This document shows, in pieces, positions 50,985 to 60,925 of a stretch of 64,000 nt of DNA. Under the pieces are notes generated by a model. It saw only the letters and a list, made by a program, of their open reading frames with translations. It had not been told where the DNA came from and searched no databases. This stretch comes from Ereboglobus sp. PH5-10 (lineage in GTDB: Bacteria > Verrucomicrobiota > Verrucomicrobiia > Opitutales > Opitutaceae). The stretch is taken from contig NZ_JAQFIP010000002.1 in assembly GCF_029504735.1 (NCBI RefSeq), positions 310,001-374,000 on the forward strand, in the 5' to 3' direction. The translations under genes were made by a program, and so were the position numbers. Each line of letters starts with the position of its first letter. The stretch's first letter is position 1.

Positions 50985-52394
50985 TTATTGTTGTTGCTGC
51001 TCCTGGACCCAGCCGCCGCCGAGGGATTTGTAGAGCGTGACGTAGTTGGCCAGTTGCGCGAGGCGGGCCTGCACGAGGCCTTGCTGCGCGGAGAAGAGGC
51101 CTTGCTGCGCGGTCAGCACGGTGAGGTAGCTGTCAACGCCCTGCTTGTAGCGGGTGTCGGAAAGGTCGTAGCGGCGTTGCTCCGAGGCGACGCGGAGTTC
51201 CTGCGCCTTGATCTGATCGACGTAGGTCGTGCGCGCCACGAGCGCGTCGGACACTTCCTTGAAGGCCGTCTGGATCGTTTTTTCATACTGCGCGAGCATG
51301 ATTTTCTGGTTGGCCTCGGTGACGGCGAGGTTGGCCTTGAGGCGTCCGCCGGTGAAGATGGGCACGTTTATGCTCGGCGCGAAGCTCCACATGAAGGAGT
51401 CGCTTTTGAAGAGGTTGTCGAGTTCGACGCTGCCGAAGCCGCCGTTGCCGGTGAGCGAGATCGAGGGGAAGAACGCGGCGCGCGCGGCGCCGATGCTGGC
51501 GTTGGCGCCGCGGAGCGTGTGCTCGGCCTGGAGGATGTCGGGGCGGCGCGTGAGCAGGTCGGAGGGCACGCCGGCGGGAAGCTCGGCGATGATGCCCTGC
51601 CGTCCGAGCGGGAGCGGCGCGGGGAGGTCGGCGGGGAGCGGCGCGCCGACGAGGAGCACGAGCGCGTTGCGGGCTTGCGCGAGCTGGCGCTTGATGTCGG
51701 CCACGCTGGCGCGCGTGCTGTGGACTTGCGTCTCGGCGGTCTTCAGGTCGAGTTCGGAAACGACTTCGCCGTCATACATTTTTTTGATGAGGTCGTATGA
51801 GCCTTCGACGGTTTTGAGCGTGTCCTCGGCGATGGCGAGTTGCTCGTCGAGCGCGCGCTCGGCGAGGTATTGCGAGGCGACGCCGGCGATGAGCGTGATC
51901 TCGGCGCTGCGGCGCGCCTCCTCGGTGGCGAGGTAGTTTTCAAGCGCGGCGTCCTTGAGGCTGCGGACGCGTCCGAAGAAATCGAGTTCGTAGGACGCGA
52001 TGCCGACGCCGACGGTGAACTGGTTGCCGGTGGAGGGCTGCCTGGTCATGGAGAACTCCGCGGGCGTGCGCGAGCGGGTGTAGCCGCCCGCGCCGGCGAC
52101 GGTGGGCAGGAGCGCGGCGCGCTCGATGCGGTATTGCGCGGCGGCCTGTTCGACGCGGAGAGCGGCGACGCGCAGGTCGCGGTTGTTTTCGAGCGTGAGG
52201 TTGATGATCGCCTTGAGGCGCGGATCGCCGAAGAAATCCTGCCACGCGATGTCCTTCACCGCGGCGGGTTCGTCGGTCGCGCCCGCGTAGGCGGCCTCGA
52301 CGGGCATGGGCGGTTGCTCGTATTTCGGAGCCATGGTGCAACCGGCGAGGAGCACCAGCGCGATGGCGCCAAGGGTTAAAGTTTTTGTCTTCAT
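50985..52394 (-). CDS. Outer-membrane efflux lipoprotein (TolC/NodT/OprM family)
   Basis: A 469-residue outer-membrane channel of the RND pump. Start ATG 52394 (MKTKTLTLGAIALVLLAGC) gives a lipobox with Cys19. The two OEP repeats are visible: LTLENNRDLRVAALRVEQAA with SYELDFFGRVRSLKDAAL, and RRPDILQAEHTLRGANASIG with PSINVPIFTGGRLKANLAV. It ends in a Gln-rich tail (WVQEQQQQ). It is the third gene of a periplasmic-adaptor/pump/channel operon. A GTG extension to 52454 is rejected because it removes the lipoprotein signal. Confidence 0.92.
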   Translation of the reverse strand: MKTKTLTLGAIALVLLAGCTMAPKYEQPPMPVEAAYAGATDEPAAVKDIAWQDFFGDPRLKAIINLTLENNRDLRVAALRVEQAAAQYRIERAALLPTVAGAGGYTRSRTPAEFSMTRQPSTGNQFTVGVGIASYELDFFGRVRSLKDAALENYLATEEARRSAEITLIAGVASQYLAERALDEQLAIAEDTLKTVEGSYDLIKKMYDGEVVSELDLKTAETQVHSTRASVADIKRQLAQARNALVLLVGAPLPADLPAPLPLGRQGIIAELPAGVPSDLLTRRPDILQAEHTLRGANASIGAARAAFFPSISLTGNGGFGSVELDNLFKSDSFMWSFAPSINVPIFTGGRLKANLAVTEANQKIMLAQYEKTIQTAFKEVSDALVARTTYVDQIKAQELRVASEQRRYDLSDTRYKQGVDSYLTVLTAQQGLFSAQQGLVQARLAQLANYVTLYKSLGGGWVQEQQQQ

Positions 52395-52437
52395 TGAGAG
52401 TTCTGGAAAATTTTTGAATTTAAAATTGGTTTGTTTT

Positions 52438-52515
52438 TTAACCACGGAGTTCACTGGGGAGCACGGAGGCGGACGTTGTTTTTATTCATGTTTCCCCATG
52501 CGCTCCGTGGTTAAT
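52438..52515. repeat. Inverted repeat between the pump and the outer-membrane gene
   Basis: Arms taaccacggagttcactggg (from 52438) and ccccatgcgctccgtggtta (to 52514) are near-complementary. It fills most of the gap between the RND stop and the channel-gene start. Same dispersed-repeat type as at 7845 and 37065 (words accacgga). Confidence 0.65.
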
Positions 52516-52526
52516 TCTTTGTTCGT

Positions 52527-55500
52527 TTATCCGATTTTGTTCGGTTTGCTGCGGAATAGTTTCGTAACGACGACGAAGAGCACCGGGACGAAGAAGAGGG
52601 CGAGGACGGTGCCGGTGATGACGCCGCCGAGCACGCTGGTGCCGATGGCGTTTTGCGAGCCGGCGCCCGCGCCGGTGGAGATGGCGAGCGGGACGACGCC
52701 GCAGCCGAAGGCGAGCGAGGTCATCAGAATCGGGCGAAGGCGGAGGCGCGCGGCGTGCACGGTGGCCTCGAGCAGGCCCATGCCGCGGTCGAAGCCGTCC
52801 TTCGCAAACTCGACGATCAGAATCGCGTTTTTACAGGAGAGGCCGACGGTGGTGATCATGCCGACCTGGAAGTAAACGTCGTTGGTCATGTTGCGCGACC
52901 AGACGGCGAGCACGGCGCCGATGAGGCCGAGCGGCACGACGAGGATGACGGAGATGGGCACCGTCCAGCTTTCGTAGAGCGCGGCAAGGCAGAGGAACAC
53001 GACGATGAGCGAGATGGCGTAGAGGGGGCCGGCTTGCGCGCCGGACTGCTTTTCCTCGTAGGAGAGGCCGCTCCAGGCGACGCTGACGCCGGCGGGAAGT
53101 TTTTCGGCCACGATTTGCTCCATGGTGTCCATGGCGAGGCCGGTGCTTTTGCCGGGGAATTCACTGCCCTGGATGGTGACGGAGGGGAAGCCGTTGAAGC
53201 GGTCGAGCGCGGTGGAGCCGTATTCCCAGTGGGTGGTGGTGAAGTCCGAGAAGGGCACCATTTCACCCTTGTTGTTGCGCGCATACCAGAGGCCGATGTC
53301 CTCGGGCATCATGCGGTATGGGGCGTCGCCCTGGATGTAGATTCTCTTGACGCGTCCGCGGTCAATGAAGTCGCCGATGTAGCGCGAGGCCCAGCCGATG
53401 GAGAGGGTCTGGTTCACCTCGGCGATGGAGAGGCCGAGGGCGCTGACTTTTTCGAGGTCAATATTGAGGTGGAATTGCGGGGTGTCGTCCATGCCGTTGA
53501 GGCGCACCGCGACGAGGTTTTGGTTGTAGGCCGGGTCCATGTTCGCGGAGTAGATGAGTTGCTGGCGCGCGGCGGTGAGCGCGTCGTGCCCCATGCCCTC
53601 GCGGTCGAGGAGGCGCATTTCGAAGCCGCCGGCAATGCCGAGCTCGGCGATGGCGGGGGGCGTGAAGGCGAAGGTGAGCGCGACTTTTATCTTGCTGAAG
53701 TGCGCCATGGCGCGTCCGACGACGGCGTCAACGCTGTTGTCCTTTTTGTCGCTCTTCAGGCCGAATAGTTTGCGCACCTTGGCGGTGAAGCTGCTGTCCA
53801 GGCGCTCGTCCCAGTCATACAGTTTGATGAAGCCGAGGGAGGCGTTCTGGCCGCGGCCGCCGAAGCTGAATCCGCAAATGGTGAAGATGGTTTCGACGGC
53901 GTCCTTTTCCTCCTCGAGGAAGTAGCGTTCCACCTCCTTGAGCACGTTGACGGTCTGCTCCTGGGTGGAGCCGGGGGGCAGGATGGCCTGCATGACGGCG
54001 TAACCCTGGTCTTCCGAGGGAAGGAATGATTTCGGGAGGCGCACGAAGATGAGTCCCATGGCGACGGTGATGCCGACATAGATGAGCATGACGCGCAGGG
54101 GGCGCTTGACCAAGCCCGCGACGCTGCGTTCGTAGCCGTTGGTGCTGCGGTCGAAGACTTTGTTGAACCAGCCGAAGAAGCCGCGTTTCTTTTCGCCGTG
54201 GGCGCCGGGCTTGAGGGGCTTGAGCATGGTGGCGCAGAGGGCGGGCGTGAGCACGATGGCGATGACCACCGAGAGGATCATGGCCGAGGCGATGGTGATC
54301 GAGAACTGCCGGTAAATGACGCCGGTCGATCCGCCGAAGAACGCCATCGGGGTGAACACCGCGGCGAGCACCATGGCGATGCCGACGAGCGCGCCGGTGA
54401 TCTGGCCCATTGATTTTTTCGTCGCCTCCTTCGGCGACAAGCCTTCCTCGGACATGACGCGCTCGACGTTTTCGACGACGACGATGGCGTCGTCAACCAG
54501 CAGGCCGATGGCGAGCACGAGGCCGAACATGGTGAGCGTGTTGATGGTGAACCCGAAGGCCGCGAGCACGGCGAAGGTGCCGAGCAAAACCACGGGCACG
54601 GCGATCGTGGGGATGATCGTGGCGCGGATGTTTTGCAGGAAGAGGAACATGACGAGGAACACGAGCACGATCGCCTCGAGCAGAGTCTTGACAACCTCCT
54701 CGATCGAGATGCGCACGAAGGGCGCGGTGTCCATCGGGTAGATGGCGGCGAGGCTGGGCGGGAAAAACTTGGAGAGGTTCTCGACCTCGGCGTGGATGCG
54801 GTCGGAGGTGGCGAGCGCGTTCGCGCCGGAGGCGAGCTTGATGCCGCAACCGGCGGAGGGCTGGCCCTTGTAGCGCGCCTCGAAGTAGTAGCTTTGCTTG
54901 TCCTTCTCAATGCGGGCGACGTCCTTGAGGAGCACTTGCGAGCCGTCGGGGTTGACGCGCACCATGATGTTTTCAAATTGCTCGGCGGTGGTGAGGTAGG
55001 TCTGCGCGGTGATGGTGGCGGTGAGGCGCTGGCCCTTGGGCGAGGGCGTGCCGCTGAGCTCGCCGACGGAGACCTGGGCGTTTTGCGCGGAGATGGCGGC
55101 GAGCACCTCGGAGATGCTCATGTTGTAATTGGTGAGGGCGTGCGGGTTGACCCAGATGCGCATGGCATACTTGGCGCCGAAGAATTGCACGTCGCCGACG
55201 CCGGCCACGCGGCTGAGCGGGTCGCGCACCTGCGTCTCGACATAGTCGGCGATGTCGGCGTCCGACATGGAGTTGTCCGTCGAGTAGAAGGACACCATCA
55301 TGAGGAAGTTGCGCGTGGCTTTTTGCACGGTCACGCCCTGGTCCTGCACTTCGTCGGGCAGGAGCGGGAGGGCGAGTTGCATTTTGTTTTGCACCTGCAT
55401 TTGCGCGATGTCGGGGTCGGTGCCGACCTCGAAGGTGATGGTCATCGAGAGCGAGCCGTCGCTGTTGCTCGTCGATTCCATGTAGCGCATGTTGTCGATG

Positions 55501-55712
55501 CCGGTCATCTGTTGCTCGATGATCTGGGCGACGCTGTCCTGCACGGTTTTTGCGGAGGCGCCGGGATACATCGCGCTGATCGAGATCGCGGGCGGCGAGA
55601 CGTCGGGATATTGCGAGACGGAAAGCGTGTTGATGGACAACAGGCCCGCCAGCATCATGAAGATAGCGATAACCCATGCGAACACGGGGCGGTCGATAAA
55701 AAATTTGGCCAT
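52527..55712 (-). CDS. RND efflux pump, HAE-1 (AcrB-like) family
   Basis: A 1061-residue proton-driven inner-membrane pump. N-terminal [20 protein letters not shown] and the porter pattern ([19 protein letters not shown]) are AcrB-like. TM4 carries [18 protein letters not shown] with the two essential Asp residues; the [20 protein letters not shown] motif marks the last helices. Length matches HAE-1 pumps for hydrophobic drugs. It lies between adaptor and outer-membrane channel genes, downstream of a TetR regulator; substrate unknown. Confidence 0.96.
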   Translation of the reverse strand: MAKFFIDRPVFAWVIAIFMMLAGLLSINTLSVSQYPDVSPPAISISAMYPGASAKTVQDSVAQIIEQQMTGIDNMRYMESTSNSDGSLSMTITFEVGTDPDIAQMQVQNKMQLALPLLPDEVQDQGVTVQKATRNFLMMVSFYSTDNSMSDADIADYVETQVRDPLSRVAGVGDVQFFGAKYAMRIWVNPHALTNYNMSISEVLAAISAQNAQVSVGELSGTPSPKGQRLTATITAQTYLTTAEQFENIMVRVNPDGSQVLLKDVARIEKDKQSYYFEARYKGQPSAGCGIKLASGANALATSDRIHAEVENLSKFFPPSLAAIYPMDTAPFVRISIEEVVKTLLEAIVLVFLVMFLFLQNIRATIIPTIAVPVVLLGTFAVLAAFGFTINTLTMFGLVLAIGLLVDDAIVVVENVERVMSEEGLSPKEATKKSMGQITGALVGIAMVLAAVFTPMAFFGGSTGVIYRQFSITIASAMILSVVIAIVLTPALCATMLKPLKPGAHGEKKRGFFGWFNKVFDRSTNGYERSVAGLVKRPLRVMLIYVGITVAMGLIFVRLPKSFLPSEDQGYAVMQAILPPGSTQEQTVNVLKEVERYFLEEEKDAVETIFTICGFSFGGRGQNASLGFIKLYDWDERLDSSFTAKVRKLFGLKSDKKDNSVDAVVGRAMAHFSKIKVALTFAFTPPAIAELGIAGGFEMRLLDREGMGHDALTAARQQLIYSANMDPAYNQNLVAVRLNGMDDTPQFHLNIDLEKVSALGLSIAEVNQTLSIGWASRYIGDFIDRGRVKRIYIQGDAPYRMMPEDIGLWYARNNKGEMVPFSDFTTTHWEYGSTALDRFNGFPSVTIQGSEFPGKSTGLAMDTMEQIVAEKLPAGVSVAWSGLSYEEKQSGAQAGPLYAISLIVVFLCLAALYESWTVPISVILVVPLGLIGAVLAVWSRNMTNDVYFQVGMITTVGLSCKNAILIVEFAKDGFDRGMGLLEATVHAARLRLRPILMTSLAFGCGVVPLAISTGAGAGSQNAIGTSVLGGVITGTVLALFFVPVLFVVVTKLFRSKPNKIG

Positions 55713-55772
55713 GAGAGAATCCTCCTCGGAGGTTTGGAAAACGGTGTGAATTGCTGCGCGCTCGCGCGGTGA

Positions 55773-56996
55773 TTATTCGATGGGCATGGAGCCGGGCGTC
55801 TGGCCGGCGGGCCTGGGCTTGACCGGAATGCCGGGCTGGCGGATGTATTGGAGCCCCTCGACGACGACTTGCTCGCCGGCCTTGATGCCATCGGTGATGA
55901 GCCACTTGGCGCCGATGGTGCGGTCGGCCTTGAGGACGCGCAGCTCGACGGTGTCGCCGCCGTCCTTGCCCTTGGCGACGACGTAGGCGATGGGCTGCCC
56001 CTTGGTGTTGCGCGAGACGCCTTGCTGGGGAACGAGGATCGCCTGGGGCGCGACGCCCTCGACGATCTCAACGTGGACAAACAGGCCCGGCAGCAACTCG
56101 GGCACGCCGCCCTTGGTGGTGTTGGCAAATTCAGCGCGCATCATGATCGACGATGTCGAGGGGTTCACGGAAATGTCGGCGAACTGGATTTTGCCGGTCT
56201 TGCCGTATTGCTTTCCGGTGAACATGTGGAGGATCGCCTTGTCGAAGCCCTCTTTCGGAGCCTGGAGGAGGCCCGCCTCGCGATATTCCTCAAGCTGGAG
56301 CGCCTGGCCCGCCGGCTGGGTGATGTCCACGTAGATCGGGTCGAGCTGCTGCACGGTCGCCAGAAGCGTGGCCGTGGCCGCCTGCACATAGGCGCCCTCG
56401 GTGACCTCGGATTTTCCGATGCGGCCGGTGATCGGCGAATACACTTTCGTGTAGGAAAGATTGATCTCGGCGTTTGTGACCGCGGCCTCGGCGGCCTTGA
56501 CGTCGGCGACGGCGGCCTTGGCCTGCGCGACGACGTTGTCGTAGTCCTGCTTGCTGACCGAGTTGGTCTTGATCAGCTCCGAGTAGCGATCTGCCATCGC
56601 CTGCGAGGAAACGAGGCTGGCCTGCGCGCGGGCGAGAGTCGCCTTGGCGCTTTCGAGCGTGGCCACGTAGGGCGCGTCGTCGATCTGGTAGAGTTGCTGG
56701 CCCTCCTTGACCTCGGAGCCCTCGTTGAAGAGGCGCTTTTGCACGATGCCATTGACGCGGGCGCGCACCTCGGCGACGCGGTAGGCGGACGTGCGGCCGG
56801 GCAGTTTGCGCGTGAGCGTGACCGGCTCCGCCTTGACTGTGTAAACGCCGACTTCCAAGGCGGCCATCTGATGTCCGCCCTGCTGGGCTTTCTTTGAGCA
56901 ACCCGCGGCGAATGCCGTGGCGACGAGCGTCGCAAGGAGCGGAAGGATGACACGGGAAACGGAGCGTCCGTCTCGGGAGTTTTTGCTAGGCTTCAT
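55773..56996 (-). CDS. RND periplasmic adaptor lipoprotein (AcrA/MexA-like)
   Basis: A 407-residue membrane-fusion protein. ATG 56996 (MKPSKNSRDG) gives a lipobox (TAFAAGC, Cys35). Lipoyl/hairpin features: VRARVNGIVQKRLFNEGSEV, QLYQIDDAPYVATLE, the coiled-coil hairpin, and the beta-barrel with AVTNAEINLSYTKVYSPITG. C-terminal PQQGVSRNTKGQPIAYVV is family-like. The start is 138 bp from the TetR stop; the gap includes a gtttgaaac motif (57115-57123). Confidence 0.94.
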   Translation of the reverse strand: MKPSKNSRDGRSVSRVILPLLATLVATAFAAGCSKKAQQGGHQMAALEVGVYTVKAEPVTLTRKLPGRTSAYRVAEVRARVNGIVQKRLFNEGSEVKEGQQLYQIDDAPYVATLESAKATLARAQASLVSSQAMADRYSELIKTNSVSKQDYDNVVAQAKAAVADVKAAEAAVTNAEINLSYTKVYSPITGRIGKSEVTEGAYVQAATATLLATVQQLDPIYVDITQPAGQALQLEEYREAGLLQAPKEGFDKAILHMFTGKQYGKTGKIQFADISVNPSTSSIMMRAEFANTTKGGVPELLPGLFVHVEIVEGVAPQAILVPQQGVSRNTKGQPIAYVVAKGKDGGDTVELRVLKADRTIGAKWLITDGIKAGEQVVVEGLQYIRQPGIPVKPRPAGQTPGSMPIE

Positions 56997-57114
56997 TGTA
57001 GGATTAAAAGTGGATGTTTGTTGGTTTTTTGGTGGGAGATGTTCCGTTTCGCAGTAAAAAAAACATGGATGGTCAACGTGGGTGCCGGACGGTCGCGCTT
57101 GGCGCATAAACGGC

Positions 57115-57123
57115 GTTTGAAAC
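57115..57123. promoter_or_regulatory. gtttgaaac motif upstream of the efflux genes
   Basis: GTTTGAAAC occurs here, between the adaptor and TetR genes, and twice (57804-57812 as atttgaaac, and 57817-57825) directly upstream of the tetR start. The recurrence around the regulator and the adaptor gene makes it a candidate TetR operator word. Confidence 0.35.
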
Positions 57124-57133
57124 AAGCGTCCGC

Positions 57134-57805
57134 CTAATGCGCGCACGCGCCGTCAAGCGACGCCCTCATGCCCGCCGAGCAGAACGTCAGCAGGCGGCGC
57201 AGCTCCTTTTTCACGCTGAGGTTTTTGCCGAGCTTGTGGCAGCGCAGGTCGGCGAAAAGCATGTGGTGGTGCAGTATGGCGAACACCTGGACGGTGCGCC
57301 ATTCCAGCTCATCCTTGTTCATGTCGGGCAGCGCGCGGGCGAGCATTTTCAAAATGCGATCCTTGAACGGAAGGATAAACGGCGTGAGGAACGAGGTGAT
57401 CTCGTCGTCGGGATCGAGAAAAAAGCGGCTGATCATCTTGGCGGTGTGCGCGTATTTGTTGCGCTCGTCCTGGTCGGTGTGCAGCAGCGGACGGATCGCG
57501 GCCTCAAGGATCGCCTCGACCGTCGGCGCGCGGTCGCCCGCCGCGGCTTCCACCTCCTTGAGCAGCGCCATGCGCTCGTCGTTGAGGGCGGTGATGCGGT
57601 GCGCGAGCACCTCGGCGATGAGCCGTTCCTTGGAGCCGAAGTGGTAATTGATCGCGGCGAGGTTGACCCCCGCCTCCTGGGTGATCTCGCGAATGGAAAC
57701 CTGCTGGACCCCGCGCCCCGCGATCATGCGCTCGGCGACGTCGAGAATGCGCGACTTGGTGTCGCGCTCGGCCTCGGCTGCGTGGTTTTTGTTTCTATCG
57801 GTCAT
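57134..57805 (-). CDS. TetR-family regulator of the RND operon
   Basis: A 223-residue TetR/AcrR-type repressor. The HTH lies at about 22-66 (RILDVAERMIAGRGVQQVSI and REITQEAGVNLAAINYHFGS, then KERLIAEVL). The C-terminal ligand domain (about 75-220) resembles CerR/YbiH-type regulators (DUF1956-like). It starts at ATG 57805; the earlier in-frame start at 57916 adds unrelated residues. As the first gene on the - strand before adaptor, pump and channel genes, it is probably their local repressor, with candidate operators at 57804-57826 and 57115-57123. Confidence 0.88.
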   Translation of the reverse strand: MTDRNKNHAAEAERDTKSRILDVAERMIAGRGVQQVSIREITQEAGVNLAAINYHFGSKERLIAEVLAHRITALNDERMALLKEVEAAAGDRAPTVEAILEAAIRPLLHTDQDERNKYAHTAKMISRFFLDPDDEITSFLTPFILPFKDRILKMLARALPDMNKDELEWRTVQVFAILHHHMLFADLRCHKLGKNLSVKKELRRLLTFCSAGMRASLDGACAH

Positions 57806-57826
57806 TTGAAACGGTTGTTTGAAACG
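57804..57826. promoter_or_regulatory. Two direct tttgaaacg repeats at the tetR start
   Basis: tttgaaacg at 57805-57813 and 57818-57826, 13 bp apart, overlap and precede the tetR start codon. Likely autoregulatory operator (inference). Confidence 0.4.
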
Positions 57827-58046
57827 CACGTTGCAATTTTTGGTTTTAGTGTCAAGCGGCTGTTTTTTGCGGCGCATGAAAAAGGCATGGTGCCGCGCCG
57901 CGCAACCCGCGCGCAATCACGCTGTTGTCAAAATTATGGCAAAATGTTTTTTTTATTTTTCCAAGCGGGCGGCTCCCCTGCCCCGCCCCCATGCGGTGAC
58001 GGCGCGATGCGCGAGCACCAAACCCGCGGTTGCGCGTTTGCCTCGC

Positions 58047-59501
58047 CTATTTTTTCAACCCGTGCAGGTAGCTGTCGATTTTATTGGCGGTGATCACGCC
58101 GTAGTTGATCGTGCCGAGCCAGCCGGACATGATGATGCCAACGCTGCCGGCGTGATAAAGGCCGGGGAGTTTTTCGCCGAGATTCATCGACACGGGCAGC
58201 CCCTCGAATTTCGTGCCGAACGACGCGCCCTGGTAATGCCGCGTGTAGCGCTCGACCGTGCGCGGCGTGGCGGCCTCGGTCCAGTCGATCTTTTCGCGCA
58301 CGCCGGGGATGAAGCGTTCGAGCGCGGTGACGGCCTCGTCGATGAGGCGCGTTTTGTTTTCCTCGTAAGTGGCGTCGTCCATTTTTTCCCAGTCGGGATA
58401 GCGGCCGTTGAGCGAGGCGACGACGGTGTGGCGGGGCTCGGGCGCATGGGGGCGCGTTTCGGGATAATAGACGGAAAAGGTGCGGCTGGTCGTGCGCAGG
58501 TCGGTGAGCGCGGCGCTGTCGTATTCGGGCTCGTCGGACGTGAAGATAAGGTCGCCGATGCGCGGAATCGTTTCGCCCTTGCGAATGCCGAGATACACCT
58601 GGCACGAGCTCGTGTTGATGCGCACGGCGCGAGCCTGCGCGACAAAATCGGCGGGGAAGTTTTCCGCGCCCGCGAGCTTGAAGATGGTGTTGTGGATGTT
58701 GGCGTTGGAGAGGACTGCCTTGGCGCGGATGACGCGGCCGCTGGAGGCGACGATGCCGCGGGCGGTTTTGCGCGTCACGCCGTCCGCGCCGGTTGTTTCC
58801 TCGACGAGGATTTTTTCGACGAGAACTTTTTTGCGCAGCTCGACTCCGTTTTTGCGGAGTTCTGCGCACATTTTTTCGATGAGCACGTCGGAGCCGCCTC
58901 GAAAGGTGAACACGCCCGCGCCCATGAAATTCGAAAAAACGATGCCGTAAGTGATCGCGGGGTCGTCGAAGTTGGAGCCGTTGGCGTAGGAGATCGGCTC
59001 CATGAGAAGGCGGTGCACATCGGGGCGGCCTGGGAAGAAGCGCTCGAACATTTGGCCGGTCGTCTCGGTGTTGTTGTCGTAGTAATTCATCGCGCGCAGG
59101 TGGTCGTAGAACGCCTCCACCTGGGCGCGCGGGAGCTTGAACTGCTCGACGAGCACGCGCGTGTAGTCCTCGCGGGTGAATGTCGTCCACACGTCCATTT
59201 GCGGATTCACGAAGCGCACGTCCTTGAGTTGCTCGATGGAGTCGGCGATTTCCCGCGTCCAGTAGCGGCGGCAGGATTTGATCATGCCGGAGGGGAAGCC
59301 GTGGAGCGAGATGTCGAAAATGTGCCCGCCCTTGCGCGTGAACCAGGTGGCGAGCCCGCCGAATTGGTAATGGTGTTCGAGCAGGAGCACGCGATGGCCG
59401 GCCTTCGCGAGGACGTTTGCCCCGGTCAAGCCACCCAAACCGCTGCCGATAACAATGACGTCATATTCATCAGCGACTCCTTTTAACCAATCGTAAGCCA
59501 T
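58047..59501 (-). CDS. Phytoene-desaturase-like FAD oxidoreductase
   Basis: A 484-residue flavoprotein of the CrtI/retinol-saturase-like NAD(P)/FAD superfamily. ATG 59501 (MAYDWLKGV) is chosen. The dinucleotide-binding motif [20 protein letters not shown] (about 13-32) is followed by [13 protein letters not shown], typical of carotenoid desaturases. Near the C-terminus a [20 protein letters not shown] segment fits the second FAD-binding stretch. Substrate unknown: carotenoid desaturation or lipid/isoprenoid oxidation are options. No carotenoid gene neighbours are seen in the window, so its pathway is unresolved. Confidence 0.85.
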   Translation of the reverse strand: MAYDWLKGVADEYDVIVIGSGLGGLTGANVLAKAGHRVLLLEHHYQFGGLATWFTRKGGHIFDISLHGFPSGMIKSCRRYWTREIADSIEQLKDVRFVNPQMDVWTTFTREDYTRVLVEQFKLPRAQVEAFYDHLRAMNYYDNNTETTGQMFERFFPGRPDVHRLLMEPISYANGSNFDDPAITYGIVFSNFMGAGVFTFRGGSDVLIEKMCAELRKNGVELRKKVLVEKILVEETTGADGVTRKTARGIVASSGRVIRAKAVLSNANIHNTIFKLAGAENFPADFVAQARAVRINTSSCQVYLGIRKGETIPRIGDLIFTSDEPEYDSAALTDLRTTSRTFSVYYPETRPHAPEPRHTVVASLNGRYPDWEKMDDATYEENKTRLIDEAVTALERFIPGVREKIDWTEAATPRTVERYTRHYQGASFGTKFEGLPVSMNLGEKLPGLYHAGSVGIIMSGWLGTINYGVITANKIDSYLHGLKK

Positions 59502-59528
59502 GCAAAATAAACAGAAATGCAAATCGAA

Positions 59529-59544
59529 GGGCGCGGCGCGCCCT
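59529..59544 (-). terminator. GC hairpin after gmhA
   Basis: GGGCGC ggc GCGCCC-type palindrome (59529-59543), 23 bp after the gmhA stop in the - strand direction. The T-run is weak, so it may be a partial terminator. Confidence 0.4.
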
Positions 59545-59566
59545 TTGGAAAAATTTTGGATCAGCG

Positions 59567-60142
59567 TTACTCGACCGCCGCGTCGATCAGGTCGCAGAAA
59601 TGGTGAACGAGGAACAGGTGCGCCTCCTGCGCGCATCGTCCCGAGTCGCCGGGGATGATCAGGTCGACCGTCGCCATTCCCCTGGCCTTGCCGCCGCCCC
59701 TGCCTAGGAAGCTGATGCTTTCGAGGCCGAGCTTTTTGGCCGTTTCGAGGGCGGCGAGGATGTTGGCGGAGTTGCCGCTCGAGGTGATCCCAATCACGAC
59801 ATCGCCCGGTTTCGCGAGCCCCTCGATTTGGCGCGAGAACGCGGCGTCAAACCCGTAATCGTTGCCGATGCAGGTGATCAGCGAACCGTCCGCATTCAAC
59901 GCGACGGACGGGAGCGAGCGCCTGTTCTTGAAATAGCGTCCGACGAGTTCCGTTGAGAAATGCTGCGCCTCCGCCGCGCTGCCGCCGTTGCCGCAAATGA
60001 GCAGTTTGTTGCCCGAGCGCACGGTCTTGAGAATCAGCTCCGCCGCGCGGTCGATTTCGGCGCGGATTTCCTTGAGCGATTCGATGCAACGCGCGGTTGC
60101 GGCGATTGAGTTGTCGAGAAGGTTGGTTGGTGTCGTGCTCAT
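59567..60142 (-). CDS. gmhA: Phosphoheptose isomerase GmhA
   Basis: A 191-residue SIS-domain isomerase that converts sedoheptulose-7-phosphate to D-glycero-manno-heptose-7-phosphate, the first step of LPS inner-core heptose synthesis. Motifs: [20 protein letters not shown] (substrate/phosphate loop), [20 protein letters not shown] and [20 protein letters not shown], and the C-terminal [14 protein letters not shown]. Its presence implies an LPS-bearing outer membrane. ATG at 60142. Confidence 0.94.
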   Translation of the reverse strand: MSTTPTNLLDNSIAATARCIESLKEIRAEIDRAAELILKTVRSGNKLLICGNGGSAAEAQHFSTELVGRYFKNRRSLPSVALNADGSLITCIGNDYGFDAAFSRQIEGLAKPGDVVIGITSSGNSANILAALETAKKLGLESISFLGRGGGKARGMATVDLIIPGDSGRCAQEAHLFLVHHFCDLIDAAVE

Positions 60143-60232
60143 GGTTGGTATTTTCTATTGGAGGAAAATGGATTTCGCGATTCAGTGTGCAGGAAAATGC
60201 GGCGGGGCGCGAGGAGGGGCAGCCGGACAGGC

Positions 60233-60892
60233 TCAATCAAAGTCGTCCTCGGCGGGCAACTCTATGGCCTCGCGGCAGTCCTCCATCATGCGGAGTGATA
60301 TCTCGCGCAGATCAAAAAGCATGCACAACGCCTCGGCGCGATACTTGGCCAGCGCGGACGAATGCCTGGCCGCCTTTTCGTCGAGGATGGCGATGGCTCT
60401 GTTTATTTCGCCAAACATCCGTTTGAACAAGCTGACCGCCATGGCGAAATCCCCGAAGTCCAGCGCGTGCACGGCGAGCACGGCATGCGATTCGCCGCGA
60501 TGCAACGCGGCCGCGAATGCGACGGCGAGCGGCTGGGGCACGGACGCCGGGTTCGCGGCGATGCGCTCCCATTCGCGCGAGAGCTTCAGGTGGATGGCCC
60601 TGAGCGCCACGTAAATGTAATTTTTGTGAACAGTGTAGGGCCCCTGGTCATCGTCCTCGTCGTCGTCATCGTCATCATCCTCCTCGTTTGAGCTAAGCCG
60701 CCAGCCCATGTGCGCGGCTGCTTTTTCGAGCCGGTTCTCATCGCGAAGCAGCAACTCGTAAAAGCCGATATAGCGATGAATCGTGTCGTCCTGTTCGCGC
60801 AGGTAATGCTCCCAGTCGAACTCATTCCAAGCCACGCCGCCGACATCGTCGTCGTCGGAATCGGATGGGTTGTTTGGATCGAAGCTACTCAT
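60233..60892 (-). CDS. Hypothetical acidic protein
   Basis: An unrecognised protein of 219 residues (230 if the ATG at 60925 is used). An Asp-rich N-terminus (SDSDDDDVGG) and a second run of 13 acidic residues at about 70-82 flank a helix-rich segment (YIGFYELLLRDENRLEKAA). The C-terminal half is helical with repeated Ala/Leu (ALHRGESHAVLAVHALDFGD, REISLRMMEDCREAIELP). No signal peptide or membrane span. I chose ATG 60892 (MSSFDPNN) because the upstream residues look unrelated; neither start has a clear ribosome-binding site. 90 bp downstream of it lies gmhA on the same strand. Confidence 0.65.
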   Translation of the reverse strand: MSSFDPNNPSDSDDDDVGGVAWNEFDWEHYLREQDDTIHRYIGFYELLLRDENRLEKAAAHMGWRLSSNEEDDDDDDDEDDDQGPYTVHKNYIYVALRAIHLKLSREWERIAANPASVPQPLAVAFAAALHRGESHAVLAVHALDFGDFAMAVSLFKRMFGEINRAIAILDEKAARHSSALAKYRAEALCMLFDLREISLRMMEDCREAIELPAEDDFD

Positions 60893-60925
60893 TGCGGCAT
60901 TAAGGAACGCAACGTGTTGCGCCAT

